From Bradyrhizobium sp. CIAT3101 (GTDB taxonomy: Bacteria > Pseudomonadota > Alphaproteobacteria > Rhizobiales > Xanthobacteraceae): a stretch of DNA of 64,000 bases. Made by a program: the position numbers and the translations under genes. The notes below the pieces were generated by a model that saw only the letters and a list, made by a program, of their open reading frames with translations, was not told the origin of the DNA and made no database searches. How positions within the stretch are numbered: the first letter of the stretch is position 1; each line of letters begins with the position of its first letter. The DNA is taken from positions 8,825,001 to 8,889,000 of the forward strand of contig NZ_CP121634.1 in assembly GCF_029714945.1 (NCBI RefSeq), written 5' to 3'. Shown piece by piece: positions 1 to 9,082 of this stretch.

Positions 1-44
1 GCGTGCTGGCAAAGCAACTGGACAGCGCGGCGGTACATCGCTAG

Positions 45-1278
45 GTTTGGTACCCCTACCCTGACAAGGGCCATTGGGTTGAGAACGACCTGCTTGTCCG
101 GATCGATGATGCGTTGTTGCTGGTCGAAGCCAAAGCCGGGGCAGCTGCGACCGTTGCGTCACCTGCAACGGACTTTGATCGTCATGGTCGTTCAATACAC
201 GACCTTATCGTGAAGGCTCACGATCAATGCCGCCGCTTCTTGCAGTATCTCGCGTCAGCAGACGAGGTCCCCATCTATAGGCGCGAAGCCGGCCGGTATA
301 CGGAAGTAGAGCGCATCCGCCTAACGGATTTTCGCCTCGTGCTTCCTATTGGTTTGACTGTCGAATCATTTTCTCCCTACGCATCGCTTGCAAAACTTTT
401 CCCTGACGCCGGGCCAATCCTGGGACATCACCCGTTCCTTTCGCTCTCCATCGACGATCTGTTTGTTCTGCGACGCTTCCTTCCGAGTGCAGGCGAGCTG
501 TTGCACTATCTGGAAGTTCGGCAGGCTGTGGCCGGAATTCCACAGGCGATCCTGTTTGATGAAATGGATCATCTCGGAGCGTATCTGACCAAGAACCGGT
601 TTGATTGGACGTTGCGCGCGCAACTCAACGACAACACGGAACTGATCTGCTGGGACGGGCAGAGCGAGCCCGTCGACAATTATTTTGCCGATGGCGAATT
701 TGCCGAGAAACCGCCGCCTGTGCAGGCGGTATCCCGAAGAGGCAAAACGGCTTCTCGATGCGCTGGAAGCAACGAAGGAAAGAGGATGGCTTTCGATCGC
801 AAGTCATATTCGCAATTTCGGCCAGGAATCGCGCAACAGTTTCTCGGACATGCTTGCGCAGGTGCGCACCAGCCTGCCGCAACATGCAAGCCGCTATTTT
901 CAGATCGGTGACGATCCGCCGCTTTTCGTGTGGCTGCAACGCACAGGATATCTGCCGGACATGAAGATGCTTCGCGCGAAAGCGCAAGCCGGCGCGATAA
1001 TGGCAGGGCAGTCGCACACGTTTACGGTGCTTGCCTACATAACACCCGACGGGACCTATTCGCGCGTCATTCCTGTTGCCGTCGATGTCCCCGCGAAAGG
1101 AACACCGGAGTATGGTGAGCTTCAAGGTGACGTAGCGCGGATGAATGCGCGGAAATACGCGATCCTCTCAGAGGCAGTCGAAAGGGAGCGCGAGCTCGCG
1201 GGCGTACGCATGCCCGGCGCTAATGACCCCTGCTGGTGTGGAAGCGGCAAGAAATACAGGAACTGTCATGGGCCCTGA
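45..1278 (+). pseudogene. PD-(D/E)XK-like nuclease with C-terminal SEC-C motif, frameshifted
   Basis: An N-terminal block has the pattern of a restriction-endonuclease-like fold: an END triplet, then a hydrophobic strand ending VEAKAG, the E-x-K of a PD-(D/E)XK core. The reading frame then shifts once at about 715-735, and the second half continues to a clear SEC-C zinc motif at the C-terminus (CWCGSGKKYRNCHG, about 1225-1275). Neither frame alone holds both parts. The first frame has a stop at 42-44 and no good start, so the 5' end is missing or lies outside the window. SEC-C motifs are metal-binding tails found on many unrelated proteins, so the role of the intact ancestor is open; a nucleic-acid-acting or defence function is an inference. 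It is convergent with hipA, 64 bp away. A sequencing error could mimic the frameshift. Confidence 0.6.
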
Positions 1279-1342
1279 CAGCGTACCGGAGCCGTCAACC
1301 TTCACCAGACGCGCTCCGCCCATCTTCGTGCTCACGCAAACG

Positions 1343-2626
1343 TTAGGCACCGTTCAGGATACGTCGGCAGTCTTTTGCTCGCTCGACCAGCTTGTCGGCC
1401 AGACGCTTGATGATGGCATTGTCGAGCCCTTCGGCCTGCGCGGCAGCACATATGTCGGTTACGTGGTCAGGGAGCCGCTCGGCCATGGAATTGAGGCCGG
1501 CAACAACCTTGCCGGCGTCGAAGCGGGTTTCACGAGCGAACTTCTGCCAGTCACGTAGACTGACCTGGCTCATCCTGTATTCGCCGCCGATCTTCATCGC
1601 GAGCTTCATTTTCTGGAGCTCGACATCGTCATAGGGCAAAATGCTGGCGACGTCGTAGAGCGGTGCGAGCCGCACCGTAGGGCCGCTGGCGAGCAACAGC
1701 GAATAATTCTTGGCATGCGCATCGGTGCCCCCGATGAGCCAATTGAAGCCAAGGGCATCGATGAATGTGTCGATGTCATCCACACTATTTGTGGAATGGG
1801 TACGAAGGAGTTCGATGATATCTGTGGGGGATGGACCACCCTCATTTTGATATTTCTCGGTTGGCATGATGCCGCGAGCCTGGCACATGTCTTCCTGATG
1901 GACGCGAACAACGGCATTGCCGCTAAGCTGCCGGTCATAGCGTGCGACGACGATTGCGATTTCATCTCCAAAGCGCATAACCTTGGTTTCAGCAACGGGC
2001 AAACCGAGGTTGCGTGCGAGATTAAGACAGATGTGTTCGTTCTCCGCGTGGCCGTCGAAGTGGCCGGTCGGAGGTTTCAGAATGTGCGTGGTCGGAATGC
2101 GTCCAGATGGCAGCCCCCATTTGTTGTTTTGCCAAAGGAGTGTCGTCTTCGGTTGGGCTCCGGCGAGGCTGAACTGTCCGGTATCGCGCGGCAATCGCCA
2201 CGCAGCGTGATCTTCGCGCAGTATCTTCAGACGCTTTGCGACGTCTGCTTCCGTGAGCCATTCGACGTTGTCACCGGCACCACTCCGCAAGACTTCCAGA
2301 CGTTCAGGCGTGACGAACTGAATGGCGCCTGCACAATCCTCGCCAACATGGGAGATCAGGGCAAACACGTTGCGGGCGGAGACCTGGTATTTCTTGGCCC
2401 AGCGATCGAGAACGTGTTCGTTATCCGGTAGAAGTCCCCAAAGGAATGACTGAACGACTGATGGGCCGTGTTGCTCGGCTGCAAGCGGCATGGAAAGCGA
2501 AATCGGATATGCGTCCCTCGCTTCGCGCCAAGCGCTGTCATAGACAAAGGTAAGCCGGCCCCGCGCGTCGTTACGCACGCGACCGACTTCCTTGCCATCC
2601 AGCAGTGCGACAAGTTCGTTTGTCAT
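1343..2626 (-). CDS. hipA: HipA-family serine/threonine kinase toxin
   Basis: This 427-aa protein is full length for HipA. The N-terminal HipA domain includes SFLWGLLPDN. The kinase region has the GAQPKTTLL loop and the substrate-loop strand TTHILKPP. The catalytic segment GGTDAHAKNYSLLL (Asp of the TDAHAKN motif) and the metal-binding YDVAS are both present, so it looks active. Known HipA proteins phosphorylate glutamyl-tRNA synthetase and cause growth arrest and persistence; the target here is not known. The start overlaps the hipB stop by 4 nt (ATGA), the usual co-translated antitoxin-toxin order. Expression is probably set by HipB binding the four sites upstream of hipB. Confidence 0.93.
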   Translation of the reverse strand: MTNELVALLDGKEVGRVRNDARGRLTFVYDSAWREARDAYPISLSMPLAAEQHGPSVVQSFLWGLLPDNEHVLDRWAKKYQVSARNVFALISHVGEDCAGAIQFVTPERLEVLRSGAGDNVEWLTEADVAKRLKILREDHAAWRLPRDTGQFSLAGAQPKTTLLWQNNKWGLPSGRIPTTHILKPPTGHFDGHAENEHICLNLARNLGLPVAETKVMRFGDEIAIVVARYDRQLSGNAVVRVHQEDMCQARGIMPTEKYQNEGGPSPTDIIELLRTHSTNSVDDIDTFIDALGFNWLIGGTDAHAKNYSLLLASGPTVRLAPLYDVASILPYDDVELQKMKLAMKIGGEYRMSQVSLRDWQKFARETRFDAGKVVAGLNSMAERLPDHVTDICAAAQAEGLDNAIIKRLADKLVERAKDCRRILNGA

Positions 2627-2910
2627 GGCCTGCTCTTCCTGGCTTTTGCCACGATGGCATTGATATCGACGGCAGACTTTTCTGCTCCGCGGCTGTGAGG
2701 CGGTTCACTGGCCGCATCCAGGCGGATGCCGAGAGCGTCAAGAGCGCGGAGCACCAAGCCGAGTTCGGCGCGCGCGTGACCGTGTTCGACTTCGATAACC
2801 CACTGCCGGCTGACGCCAATACGCTTCGCGAAGCTCGACTGATCGAGCTTGAGCCGTTTGCGCCTGTCTCGAATGATAGCTCCGAGATCGGTAGATGTTC
2901 GTATCAGCAT
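2623..2910 (-). CDS. hipB: HipB-like XRE antitoxin and autorepressor
   Basis: This 95-aa protein has a central Cro/C1-type helix-turn-helix (about residues 10-65, including QSSFAKRIGVSRQWV) and a charged C-terminal tail typical of HipB, which contacts HipA. HipB neutralises HipA and represses its own promoter by binding inverted repeats. Here the upstream 110 bp hold four similar 18-bp imperfect palindromes, fitting that role. It is the first gene of a two-gene operon and overlaps hipA by 4 nt. Confidence 0.9.
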   Translation of the reverse strand: MLIRTSTDLGAIIRDRRKRLKLDQSSFAKRIGVSRQWVIEVEHGHARAELGLVLRALDALGIRLDAASEPPHSRGAEKSAVDINAIVAKARKSRP

Positions 2911-2922
2911 GGCAAGCCCAAA

Positions 2923-3018
2923 TGTCGTCGTTCGCTTACATTAACATATGTCAGCGTTCGACGACAGTCAAAAATGTCGTCGAACGGCAACAATACAAAA
3001 TGTCACCGTTCGACGACA
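2923..3018. promoter_or_regulatory. hipB: Array of four 18-bp operator-like palindromes upstream of hipB
   Basis: Four related 18-bp elements start at 2923, 2949, 2975 and 3001, an exact 26-bp period. They are TGTCGTCGTTCGCTTACA, TGTCAGCGTTCGACGACA, TGTCGTCGAACGGCAACA and TGTCACCGTTCGACGACA. The first and third are in the opposite orientation to the second and fourth. Each is an imperfect inverted repeat bounded by TGT...ACA. The nearest lies 12 bp upstream of the hipB start. By analogy with the multiple operators of the E. coli hipBA promoter, these are probably HipB binding sites. Confidence 0.8.
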
Positions 3019-3730
3019 TAAGAACAGCCAAGGAAGTGACATTTAATATCGATAGATCAGCTAGTTATGGCAATTATTCAACAGTAACGAAATTATTAAC
3101 GACCCGTTGATAGGGTCGACAATTGTAACTGAACCTCGACCCGAGAAGGTATCGATGCTCGTTGCTAACGAAGAGATCTGGCCCTGGCCGGTCGGGGAAG
3201 ACCTCGGCGCCCAGGATCATCGGTCCCGGCGGCGCGGCCGACGGCTACGACAAGGCTCAATCCGTCGCACAAGAAAAGGCGAGCAAGTTCGACCGCTCGG
3301 CGTTCATCGGAGACGCCAGATATCCATACTGGTGGGGCCACGACAGAGATGCCCCGCAATTGCATCGGTACGTCATTCGAGCATCTTGAGGGTCGCTGCT
3401 CCCGTAACCGCCACGACCGCCCCCGCCGAGCATCAATCGCAAAATGCGATCGACGACCGGGATGAGTAGAGAAGGCAGTAAACGGGTCAGTTCAACAAGT
3501 ATTCAGCCGGCGTAGGGGCGCGGCGTAGAGGGGAGAAAAACTACTTGCTGTACAGGAGGCGTGCCGATCGAGCCCTGCTCGCGCCGAAGCCGAATCTCGG
3601 TAAGCCGCCCCGAGTGCGCGCGGCTCCTCGAACTCTCGTTCGTCAGCTCCGTAGAACCCATGGTACCGCCCATTGGGCTCAAGGATAAGTCTTGCCGAGG
3701 CGCAAGGTCGCCGGCACGGCAGGCGACGTT
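3019..3730. other. Intergenic stretch with no recognisable gene
   Basis: About 700 bp between the hipBA operators and the methyltransferase remnant. The first 90 bp are AT-rich (around 3040-3110) and could hold the hipBA promoter or part of another one. The rest contains only short open frames without family resemblance. I see nothing I can name. Confidence 0.4.
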
Positions 3731-4330
3731 CAGGCGCCGGACGTCGGCGAGCGAGCGACGAAAAAAGATGAATCGCGGCTTGGTCGTGAGCGTTTCCTAC
3801 GCTTCCGGAAAGAGATCACGGGCTTGCGAAAGGGGCTGCGGCTGACCGATCGCTTCGATTGCGAAACCTGCCTCGATCAGAGCGTCGACCGTGGCATGTA
3901 GGGGTCTATGCCAGAATTTCGTTCGGATCGTGCGACCGCCCTTCTTCCGTTCGTCAGCGAACTCGTAGGTTTCGAAGTAGTTGTCCCTTTGTGCCAGCAC
4001 ATGATCCATGAACGAATGATGCGTGGACATCACGAGACGCCCTCCTGAGACAGCAACCTATCGAATTCGGTCAAGGGCGGCCGTCCTGGAGATAGTGCAT
4101 GACGAGCGAGGCGAGCACGAGGTCGAATGAGCCATCTTCAAATGCGAGCCTCGCGCTCAGATCGGCTTGCTCGAGTGGCACGTCTGGCCCAAGCCGATTC
4201 CTGGCTATAGCCGGCAATGCTACGCTCTTGTTGATCCTAGTGACCTGTGCACCTTTTGGCGATGAGAGCAGCTGCATCGGCACCTGCGCCACAGCCTGCA
4301 TCGAGCACGCGCAGACCTCGGACGTCCCCG
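3731..4330 (-). pseudogene. Class I SAM-dependent methyltransferase remnant
   Basis: Pieces of one methyltransferase lie in order in different minus-strand frames. First comes motif I, RVLDAGCGAGADAAAL, at about 4255-4320. After a frameshift comes the acidic-loop and motif IV segment with FEDGSFDLVLASLVMHYL at about 4075-4200. Then there is a C-terminal block with RTIRTKFWHRPL at about 3800-4030. Finally, in yet another frame near 3740-3795, comes TKPRFIFFR, typical of the family's end. At least three frame changes separate them, so the gene is dead. The pattern resembles Methyltransf_11-type enzymes; the substrate is unknown. Confidence 0.7.
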
Positions 4331-4558
4331 GCTAATGCAAGGAAGCTGGCCGCTCATAGAATGCGTTCCAAGCATTACTTTCGTTGTCTTCGCTGTACGC
4401 TGCAGCGCATTCGTCGTAGTTATTGTCGCTCCCCACTCCCGATCTCCCACGTGTAGACAGGCGATCCGCCTGTCTACGAAAACCATACCGACCGGCCAAG
4501 GGAATCGGCAACGCGTTTACCGTGGCCGGCGAACGTTCTGTTCGCCGAAGCGTCCTTC

Positions 4559-5755
4559 CTATTCTCCGCCCTCGTAAAACAGCTCAAGCGGCAACCCGAC
4601 CAGCGACTTTCCGATCCAGTCCCGCGCAATCACATTGGAGGGCCCCATCGCGATGGCAGCACGGGCATCCCGGAACGACCGTTCGATCGGCCCACGCCGA
4701 TAACCGTAACCGCCGGTCACGGTCAGCGCCGCGGCGGCCACCTTGTTGGCTACTTCGGCGGCATGGACCTTGAACTCCGTGAGCGGAATCAGGACCTCGC
4801 TTTGCGGCTTGCCAGCACGCCACAGCTGATCCAGCCTGGCGGCGAGCTCGTTGCGCCACGGGCGCAGGGTTTCGACAAGCACTTTTGCGGCCCCGAGCTC
4901 CTGGCGGATAGCCTGATAGTCCGACAGGCTCTTGTTCTTGTCCTTGTGGACGAAGTTCAAGGTGTGCGCGACCGCTGCATTGAGCGTGCCCCTCGCCACG
5001 CCTTCCCACACCGCACCAAGACCGATCAGGTAAACAGGCGAGACGCCATCATAGATGATCTCCTTGCCCTGTCCCTCGGCGCCGAGCCGGTCGCGGCTTG
5101 GAACCTTGACGCCCTTATAGCGGATCGGGCCCGAGTGATTTGCCCGGACGCCAAGCGCCTCCCACGGGCCAGCTTCGATTCCAGGTACCTTGCTGTCGAC
5201 GATGAAGAAGGAGATATCGGTCTGGTCCTTGGCGGCGGGAGAGCGCGTCTGGACCACGTAGAAGTCGGCCTGGCCCGAACTCGTCGTGAAGGACTTCTCG
5301 GCGTTGAGGACATAGTTTTCACCGTCACGTCCGGCTTCCGAGAAATTGTACCACCAATGTCCTCCGGAGGCACGCTCGCTGGTCGAATAGGTGCCGAGCA
5401 GCGTACCGCCCTTCGCCTTGAGCCAACGCTCCTTCTGATCGTCATTGCCGAACAGGTTGATGGTCTGTGCAGCGCCGACATGCATGACATAGACGAGCCC
5501 TGTCGAGGCATCATGCTGGCCGAGGCGATAGGCTGCCTCGGCGAAGTCGCCGTGGCCGAGGCCAAGCCCGCCGAAACGCGGCTCATTGAGAACCCCGGTC
5601 CAGCCAGCCGCAGCCAACGCCTGCAGATTTTCTCTCGGGAACCGGCCTTCGAGGTCATTGCGCTCGGCGTGAAACTTGACCGTGCTCTCGATTGCTTCGT
5701 CGAGGCCAGAATAGATGTGATCCTGCGCAACACGCGCCAGATTGTCCTTGCTCAT
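4559..5755 (-). CDS. Acyl-CoA dehydrogenase-like flavoprotein (SfnB/DszC-type monooxygenase candidate)
   Basis: This 398-aa protein has the full acyl-CoA dehydrogenase fold: an N-terminal helical domain, a middle beta domain with an FTTSSGQADFYVVQTRS-type segment, and a C-terminal helical domain with GGYGYRRGPIERSFRDAR. The catalytic glutamate region of true acyl-CoA dehydrogenases is not evident. The shape suits the DszC/SfnB branch, which uses reduced flavin in organosulfur metabolism. It is the last gene of an operon with an SfnG-like monooxygenase and an ABC importer, 33 bp after the livF-like gene. A role in oxidising a sulfur compound is inferred from this context; an ordinary acyl-CoA substrate cannot be excluded. 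Confidence 0.75.
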   Translation of the reverse strand: MSKDNLARVAQDHIYSGLDEAIESTVKFHAERNDLEGRFPRENLQALAAAGWTGVLNEPRFGGLGLGHGDFAEAAYRLGQHDASTGLVYVMHVGAAQTINLFGNDDQKERWLKAKGGTLLGTYSTSERASGGHWWYNFSEAGRDGENYVLNAEKSFTTSSGQADFYVVQTRSPAAKDQTDISFFIVDSKVPGIEAGPWEALGVRANHSGPIRYKGVKVPSRDRLGAEGQGKEIIYDGVSPVYLIGLGAVWEGVARGTLNAAVAHTLNFVHKDKNKSLSDYQAIRQELGAAKVLVETLRPWRNELAARLDQLWRAGKPQSEVLIPLTEFKVHAAEVANKVAAAALTVTGGYGYRRGPIERSFRDARAAIAMGPSNVIARDWIGKSLVGLPLELFYEGGE

Positions 5756-5788
5756 AAATATTCTCCTCTGTCTGTCCGATGAAACTGT

Positions 5789-6592
5789 TCAAGCCGCATG
5801 ATCGGCTGGCGATCCGCGCCATAACGCGGCAAGATGCGACGCGCTCTCCTCTGGATTTCCGAGATAGAGGGCCTTTATCTCGGCGCGCCCGCGCAAGTCT
5901 GCGGCGTCGCCCGTCAGCACCGTCGATCCGCCGTCGAGCACCGCGGTTCGGTCGGCGTAGCGCAGTGCAATCGTCGAGTTCTGCTCGGCGACCAGGATCG
6001 ACAATCCCTCCTCGCGATTGAGCGCCTTCAGAGTGCTGAAGATCGTTTCAACCACGAGGGGGGCAAGTCCCATCGACGGCTCGTCCAGCAGCAACAGCCG
6101 TGGGCGAGCCATCAAGGCACGGCCGATGGCGGTCATCTGCTGCTCGCCGCCCGACGTCAGCCCTGAAGCGGACCGCCGGCGCTCTTTCAGGCGCGGAAAC
6201 AATGTGTAGACGCGCTCAAGTCCTGCCGCGACCTGGCGTCGCGACAAGCCGCCTCCAATGCCGCCGGTGACCAGATTCTCCTCGACCGTGAGCGCACGAA
6301 AGCAGTGGCGACCTTCGAGCACCGGGACCAGCCCCAGCCGAACCAGCTCGGCCGGCGCGAGCGTGGTGGCATCGCGCCCGTCGAACAGGATGCGCCCCGC
6401 CGTGAGCTGGCCACGCTTGGCATGAAGAAGATTGGAAACCGCTTTCAGCGTCGTGGACTTGCCCGCGCCGTTGGCGCCAAGCAGCGCGACGATCTCGCCC
6501 CGGCGCAAGCTGAGCGAGACGTCCGACAGCGCGCGAATGGCATGGTTGTAGGTCGTGGCCAGGCCTTCGAGGACGAGAAGATGGTCGCTCAT
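5789..6592 (-). CDS. livF: Branched-chain amino-acid-type ABC transporter ATPase, LivF family
   Basis: This 267-aa ATPase has Walker A GANGAGKST, a signature TSGGEQQM, Walker B LLLLDEPSMGL and an H-loop region replaced by AEQN, as is normal for LivF. It would pair with the LivG-like ATPase to energise import through the LivHM-like permeases. The C-terminus is extended by about 25 residues beyond typical LivF. It sits 69 bp after the solute-binding protein gene. The operon partner genes suggest a sulfur-containing substrate rather than leucine. Confidence 0.9.
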   Translation of the reverse strand: MSDHLLVLEGLATTYNHAIRALSDVSLSLRRGEIVALLGANGAGKSTTLKAVSNLLHAKRGQLTAGRILFDGRDATTLAPAELVRLGLVPVLEGRHCFRALTVEENLVTGGIGGGLSRRQVAAGLERVYTLFPRLKERRRSASGLTSGGEQQMTAIGRALMARPRLLLLDEPSMGLAPLVVETIFSTLKALNREEGLSILVAEQNSTIALRYADRTAVLDGGSTVLTGDAADLRGRAEIKALYLGNPEESASHLAALWRGSPADHAA

Positions 6593-6661
6593 TACGATGC
6601 TCCGGGATTTCTTGAGGCTTGGGAGTGGGCATTACCCGTTCCCAAGCCGTCTCGGCTGCCC

Positions 6662-7990
6662 TTACTGACCGACCGGCGTGTCGTCGGAGGTGCGGATCTT
6701 GATGTTGTGCTCCGTGGCATAGGCAGCCGACGATTTCTCGATGATCGGGCGCAGAAACGCCCAGTCGGGTGCGATCCAGTCCGACACGACCTTCCACTTG
6801 GTGCCGTCCCACTGCTGGAAGGTTACGCGGCCATCACCCTCGTGATTGTCCCAGGTCACGTTGATGGAATGGAACAGGTCATTGGCGCCCAAGGCCTCGA
6901 CCCGCGCGGGGTCGAGCTGCAGATGTTCGAAGCCCCAGCGCACCTCATCGCCAGTGAGCGTGCGCTTGCCAAATTTCTGCTGCGCAATCCGGACCGCCTC
7001 GACATTGAGGATGCCGTTGACGATGCCGAGGTTGTGATAGACGCTGCCGATCCGCTTCTTGTCGTCGAGATTGCCCTTGCCTGCGCCGTAGACGGTCTTG
7101 ATCACCTCCTGCAGCACTGGGTATTCCGCGCCGGAAGCCTGCGTCGTGATCGCGACATAGCCCTTCGCGGCATCGCCGGCAGGAATGACGTCCTCTTCCG
7201 AATTCGACCAGACATTGCCGATGATGCGATCGACGGGGAATCCGACCTTCTGCGCGGTCTTCAGCGCCACCGGATTCATCACGCCCCAGCCGCGCAGCAC
7301 CACATAGTCCGGCTTGGCGCGCCGGATCGACAGCCATTGCGACTGCTGCTCGTTGCCGGGATGCGGTACCTCAATCTGCTCAAGGGAGAAGCCATACTTG
7401 TCGGCGAGCAGCTTATAGATCGGGATCGTCTCCTTGCCGTAGGGCGAGCCATGGTAGAGCACGACGATCTTCTTGCCCTTGAGCTTGTCGGCGCCGCCCT
7501 CGCGCGAGGCGATGTAGTTCACGATACCGGACGTCTCGCTGTAGGGGTTGAGCAGCAAGGGAAATACGTAAGGAAACACCCGGCCGTCGGTCGAATCGGT
7601 CCGGCCGTGGTTGACGGTGATCAGCGGCACCTTGTCCTTGGTGATGCGGTCAATCATCGCGTAGGCAATGCCGACGGAAAGCGGATTCCAGGCGGCGACG
7701 CCCGGATGGCTTTTCAACCGCTCATAGACCTCAACGCCGCGCTCGACCTCGTACTGCGTCTCGCCCTCCTCCCAAGTCAGCTTGACGCCGTTGACGCCGC
7801 CGTCGCGGATATTGATGAGGTTCAGATAGTCGATGAAGCCGCCGAAGAATCCGGTGCCGCCAGCCGCGTAGGGGCCGACGCGATAGCTCTGCAGTGGGAA
7901 GAACTGCTCGTCGGCGTGCGCCGGCAGCGCGGCACTGATGGCGAGCGCGGCGGCGAGCGCCACACTTCGAAGGGATTTGGACAGACGCAT
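6662..7990 (-). CDS. Periplasmic substrate-binding protein of a Liv-type ABC transporter
   Basis: This is a 442-aa protein of the periplasmic-binding-protein type I (Peripla_BP_6) family. I chose the ATG at 7990 because it opens a clean signal peptide (MRLSKSLRSVALAAALAISA, cleavage after AHA before DEQFFP). The open frame runs further upstream but has no signal sequence there. The family captures ligand in the periplasm and delivers it to LivHM-type permeases. Most proteins of this subgroup bind amides, aromatic acids or other small organics rather than leucine. The ligand here is not evident; the neighbouring SfnG-like enzyme suggests a sulfone or sulfonate-like compound. Confidence 0.88.
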   Translation of the reverse strand: MRLSKSLRSVALAAALAISAALPAHADEQFFPLQSYRVGPYAAGGTGFFGGFIDYLNLINIRDGGVNGVKLTWEEGETQYEVERGVEVYERLKSHPGVAAWNPLSVGIAYAMIDRITKDKVPLITVNHGRTDSTDGRVFPYVFPLLLNPYSETSGIVNYIASREGGADKLKGKKIVVLYHGSPYGKETIPIYKLLADKYGFSLEQIEVPHPGNEQQSQWLSIRRAKPDYVVLRGWGVMNPVALKTAQKVGFPVDRIIGNVWSNSEEDVIPAGDAAKGYVAITTQASGAEYPVLQEVIKTVYGAGKGNLDDKKRIGSVYHNLGIVNGILNVEAVRIAQQKFGKRTLTGDEVRWGFEHLQLDPARVEALGANDLFHSINVTWDNHEGDGRVTFQQWDGTKWKVVSDWIAPDWAFLRPIIEKSSAAYATEHNIKIRTSDDTPVGQ

Positions 7991-8019
7991 AACGTTTTTC
8001 CTTTCGTTCGATGGACTTT

Positions 8020-9078
8020 TCAAGACTTGACAAAATAGGGAGGCGTACGAAACCGGCGCACGATCCGCTCGGTGAGGCGGTCGACGAGCGCGATCAAACC
8101 GCGGGGTTCGGCGATCAACAGGCCAATGATGAGCGCACCGATGACGATGCGCTGGCTCATCTCGAGCACGCCGGAATCGAAGATGTTGCCGAGAAGCCCC
8201 GCACCAAGGCGCGAGAGCAGGAGCGGAAAGGCGACCATGAATGCCGCACCAAGAAAGGCGCCTCGAATCGAGGCGAGGCCACCGATGATGATGATGAAGA
8301 GGATCTGAAATGAACGATCCAGGTTGAACCCGGCGGGCTCCACGGTGCGCAAGTAGGCAAAGGCCCACAGTACCCCAGCGATCCCGATGATGAACGACGA
8401 GACGCCGAACGCGAGCAGCTTGGTGCGGAGCAGCGGCACGCCAATCACCTTTGCCGCCGTCTCATGGTCGCGCAACGCAATGAAATTCCGCCCGATCTGT
8501 GAGCGCAGCAGCCGGATCGCGAGCAGCGTCGAGATGACGACGACGGTGAGTGAGAAGAGGTACCGCCCGACCGCGCCCGAAAAGGTGATGCCCCCCACTA
8601 CTAGCGGTGGCGCGTCGATCACGCCGGAGGGACTGTCGTTCGAAAACCAGCCGAACTTTGTGAGTGCCCACTGCACGAAGAACTGCGCCGCGAGCGTCGA
8701 GACCGCGAGGTAGAAGCCCCGCAGCCGAAGGCTGGGCAGGCCGAAAACCATCCCGACTGCCGCCGCCACAAGGCCCGCGGCCACAAGGCTCACCAAGATC
8801 GGCAATTCGGGCACACGCAGGTTGAAATTGTGAGCGGCATAGGCGCCGACCGCGAGAAAGGCGGCCGACCCGAGCGAGACCTGGCCGGCATAGCCGGTGA
8901 GCAGATTGAGGCCCAAGGCGGCAAGCGCGAGAGCAAGGAACGGCGTCAGGACGGCATCAAGCAGGTAATCGGAGCCCGCGAAGGGAATGACGCCATAGGC
9001 TGCGGTCAGAAGAACCGCGATGCCGAGATGATTAGCTATGAGCCGGCGCTCGGCAACAGGGTGGGCAGCTGTCGTCAT
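8020..9078 (-). CDS. livM: Liv-type ABC transporter permease, LivM family
   Basis: This is a 352-aa inner-membrane protein with about nine hydrophobic segments and the LivM signature region LNLLTGYAGQVSLGSAAFLAVGA. I placed the start at the ATG at 9078 (MTTAAHPVAERR); the longer open frame upstream is arginine/serine rich and overlaps the end of livH. It is 4 bp downstream of the livH stop, so the two are probably translationally coupled. It forms the channel with the LivH-like protein. Confidence 0.9.
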   Translation of the reverse strand: MTTAAHPVAERRLIANHLGIAVLLTAAYGVIPFAGSDYLLDAVLTPFLALALAALGLNLLTGYAGQVSLGSAAFLAVGAYAAHNFNLRVPELPILVSLVAAGLVAAAVGMVFGLPSLRLRGFYLAVSTLAAQFFVQWALTKFGWFSNDSPSGVIDAPPLVVGGITFSGAVGRYLFSLTVVVISTLLAIRLLRSQIGRNFIALRDHETAAKVIGVPLLRTKLLAFGVSSFIIGIAGVLWAFAYLRTVEPAGFNLDRSFQILFIIIIGGLASIRGAFLGAAFMVAFPLLLSRLGAGLLGNIFDSGVLEMSQRIVIGALIIGLLIAEPRGLIALVDRLTERIVRRFRTPPYFVKS

Positions 9079-9082
9079 CCGC

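Noticed and set aside
6305..8038. A 577-codon plus-strand open frame opposite the livF and solute-binding protein genes
   Set aside because: It lies antisense to well-supported genes and has no motifs; long antisense frames are common in GC-rich coding sequence.
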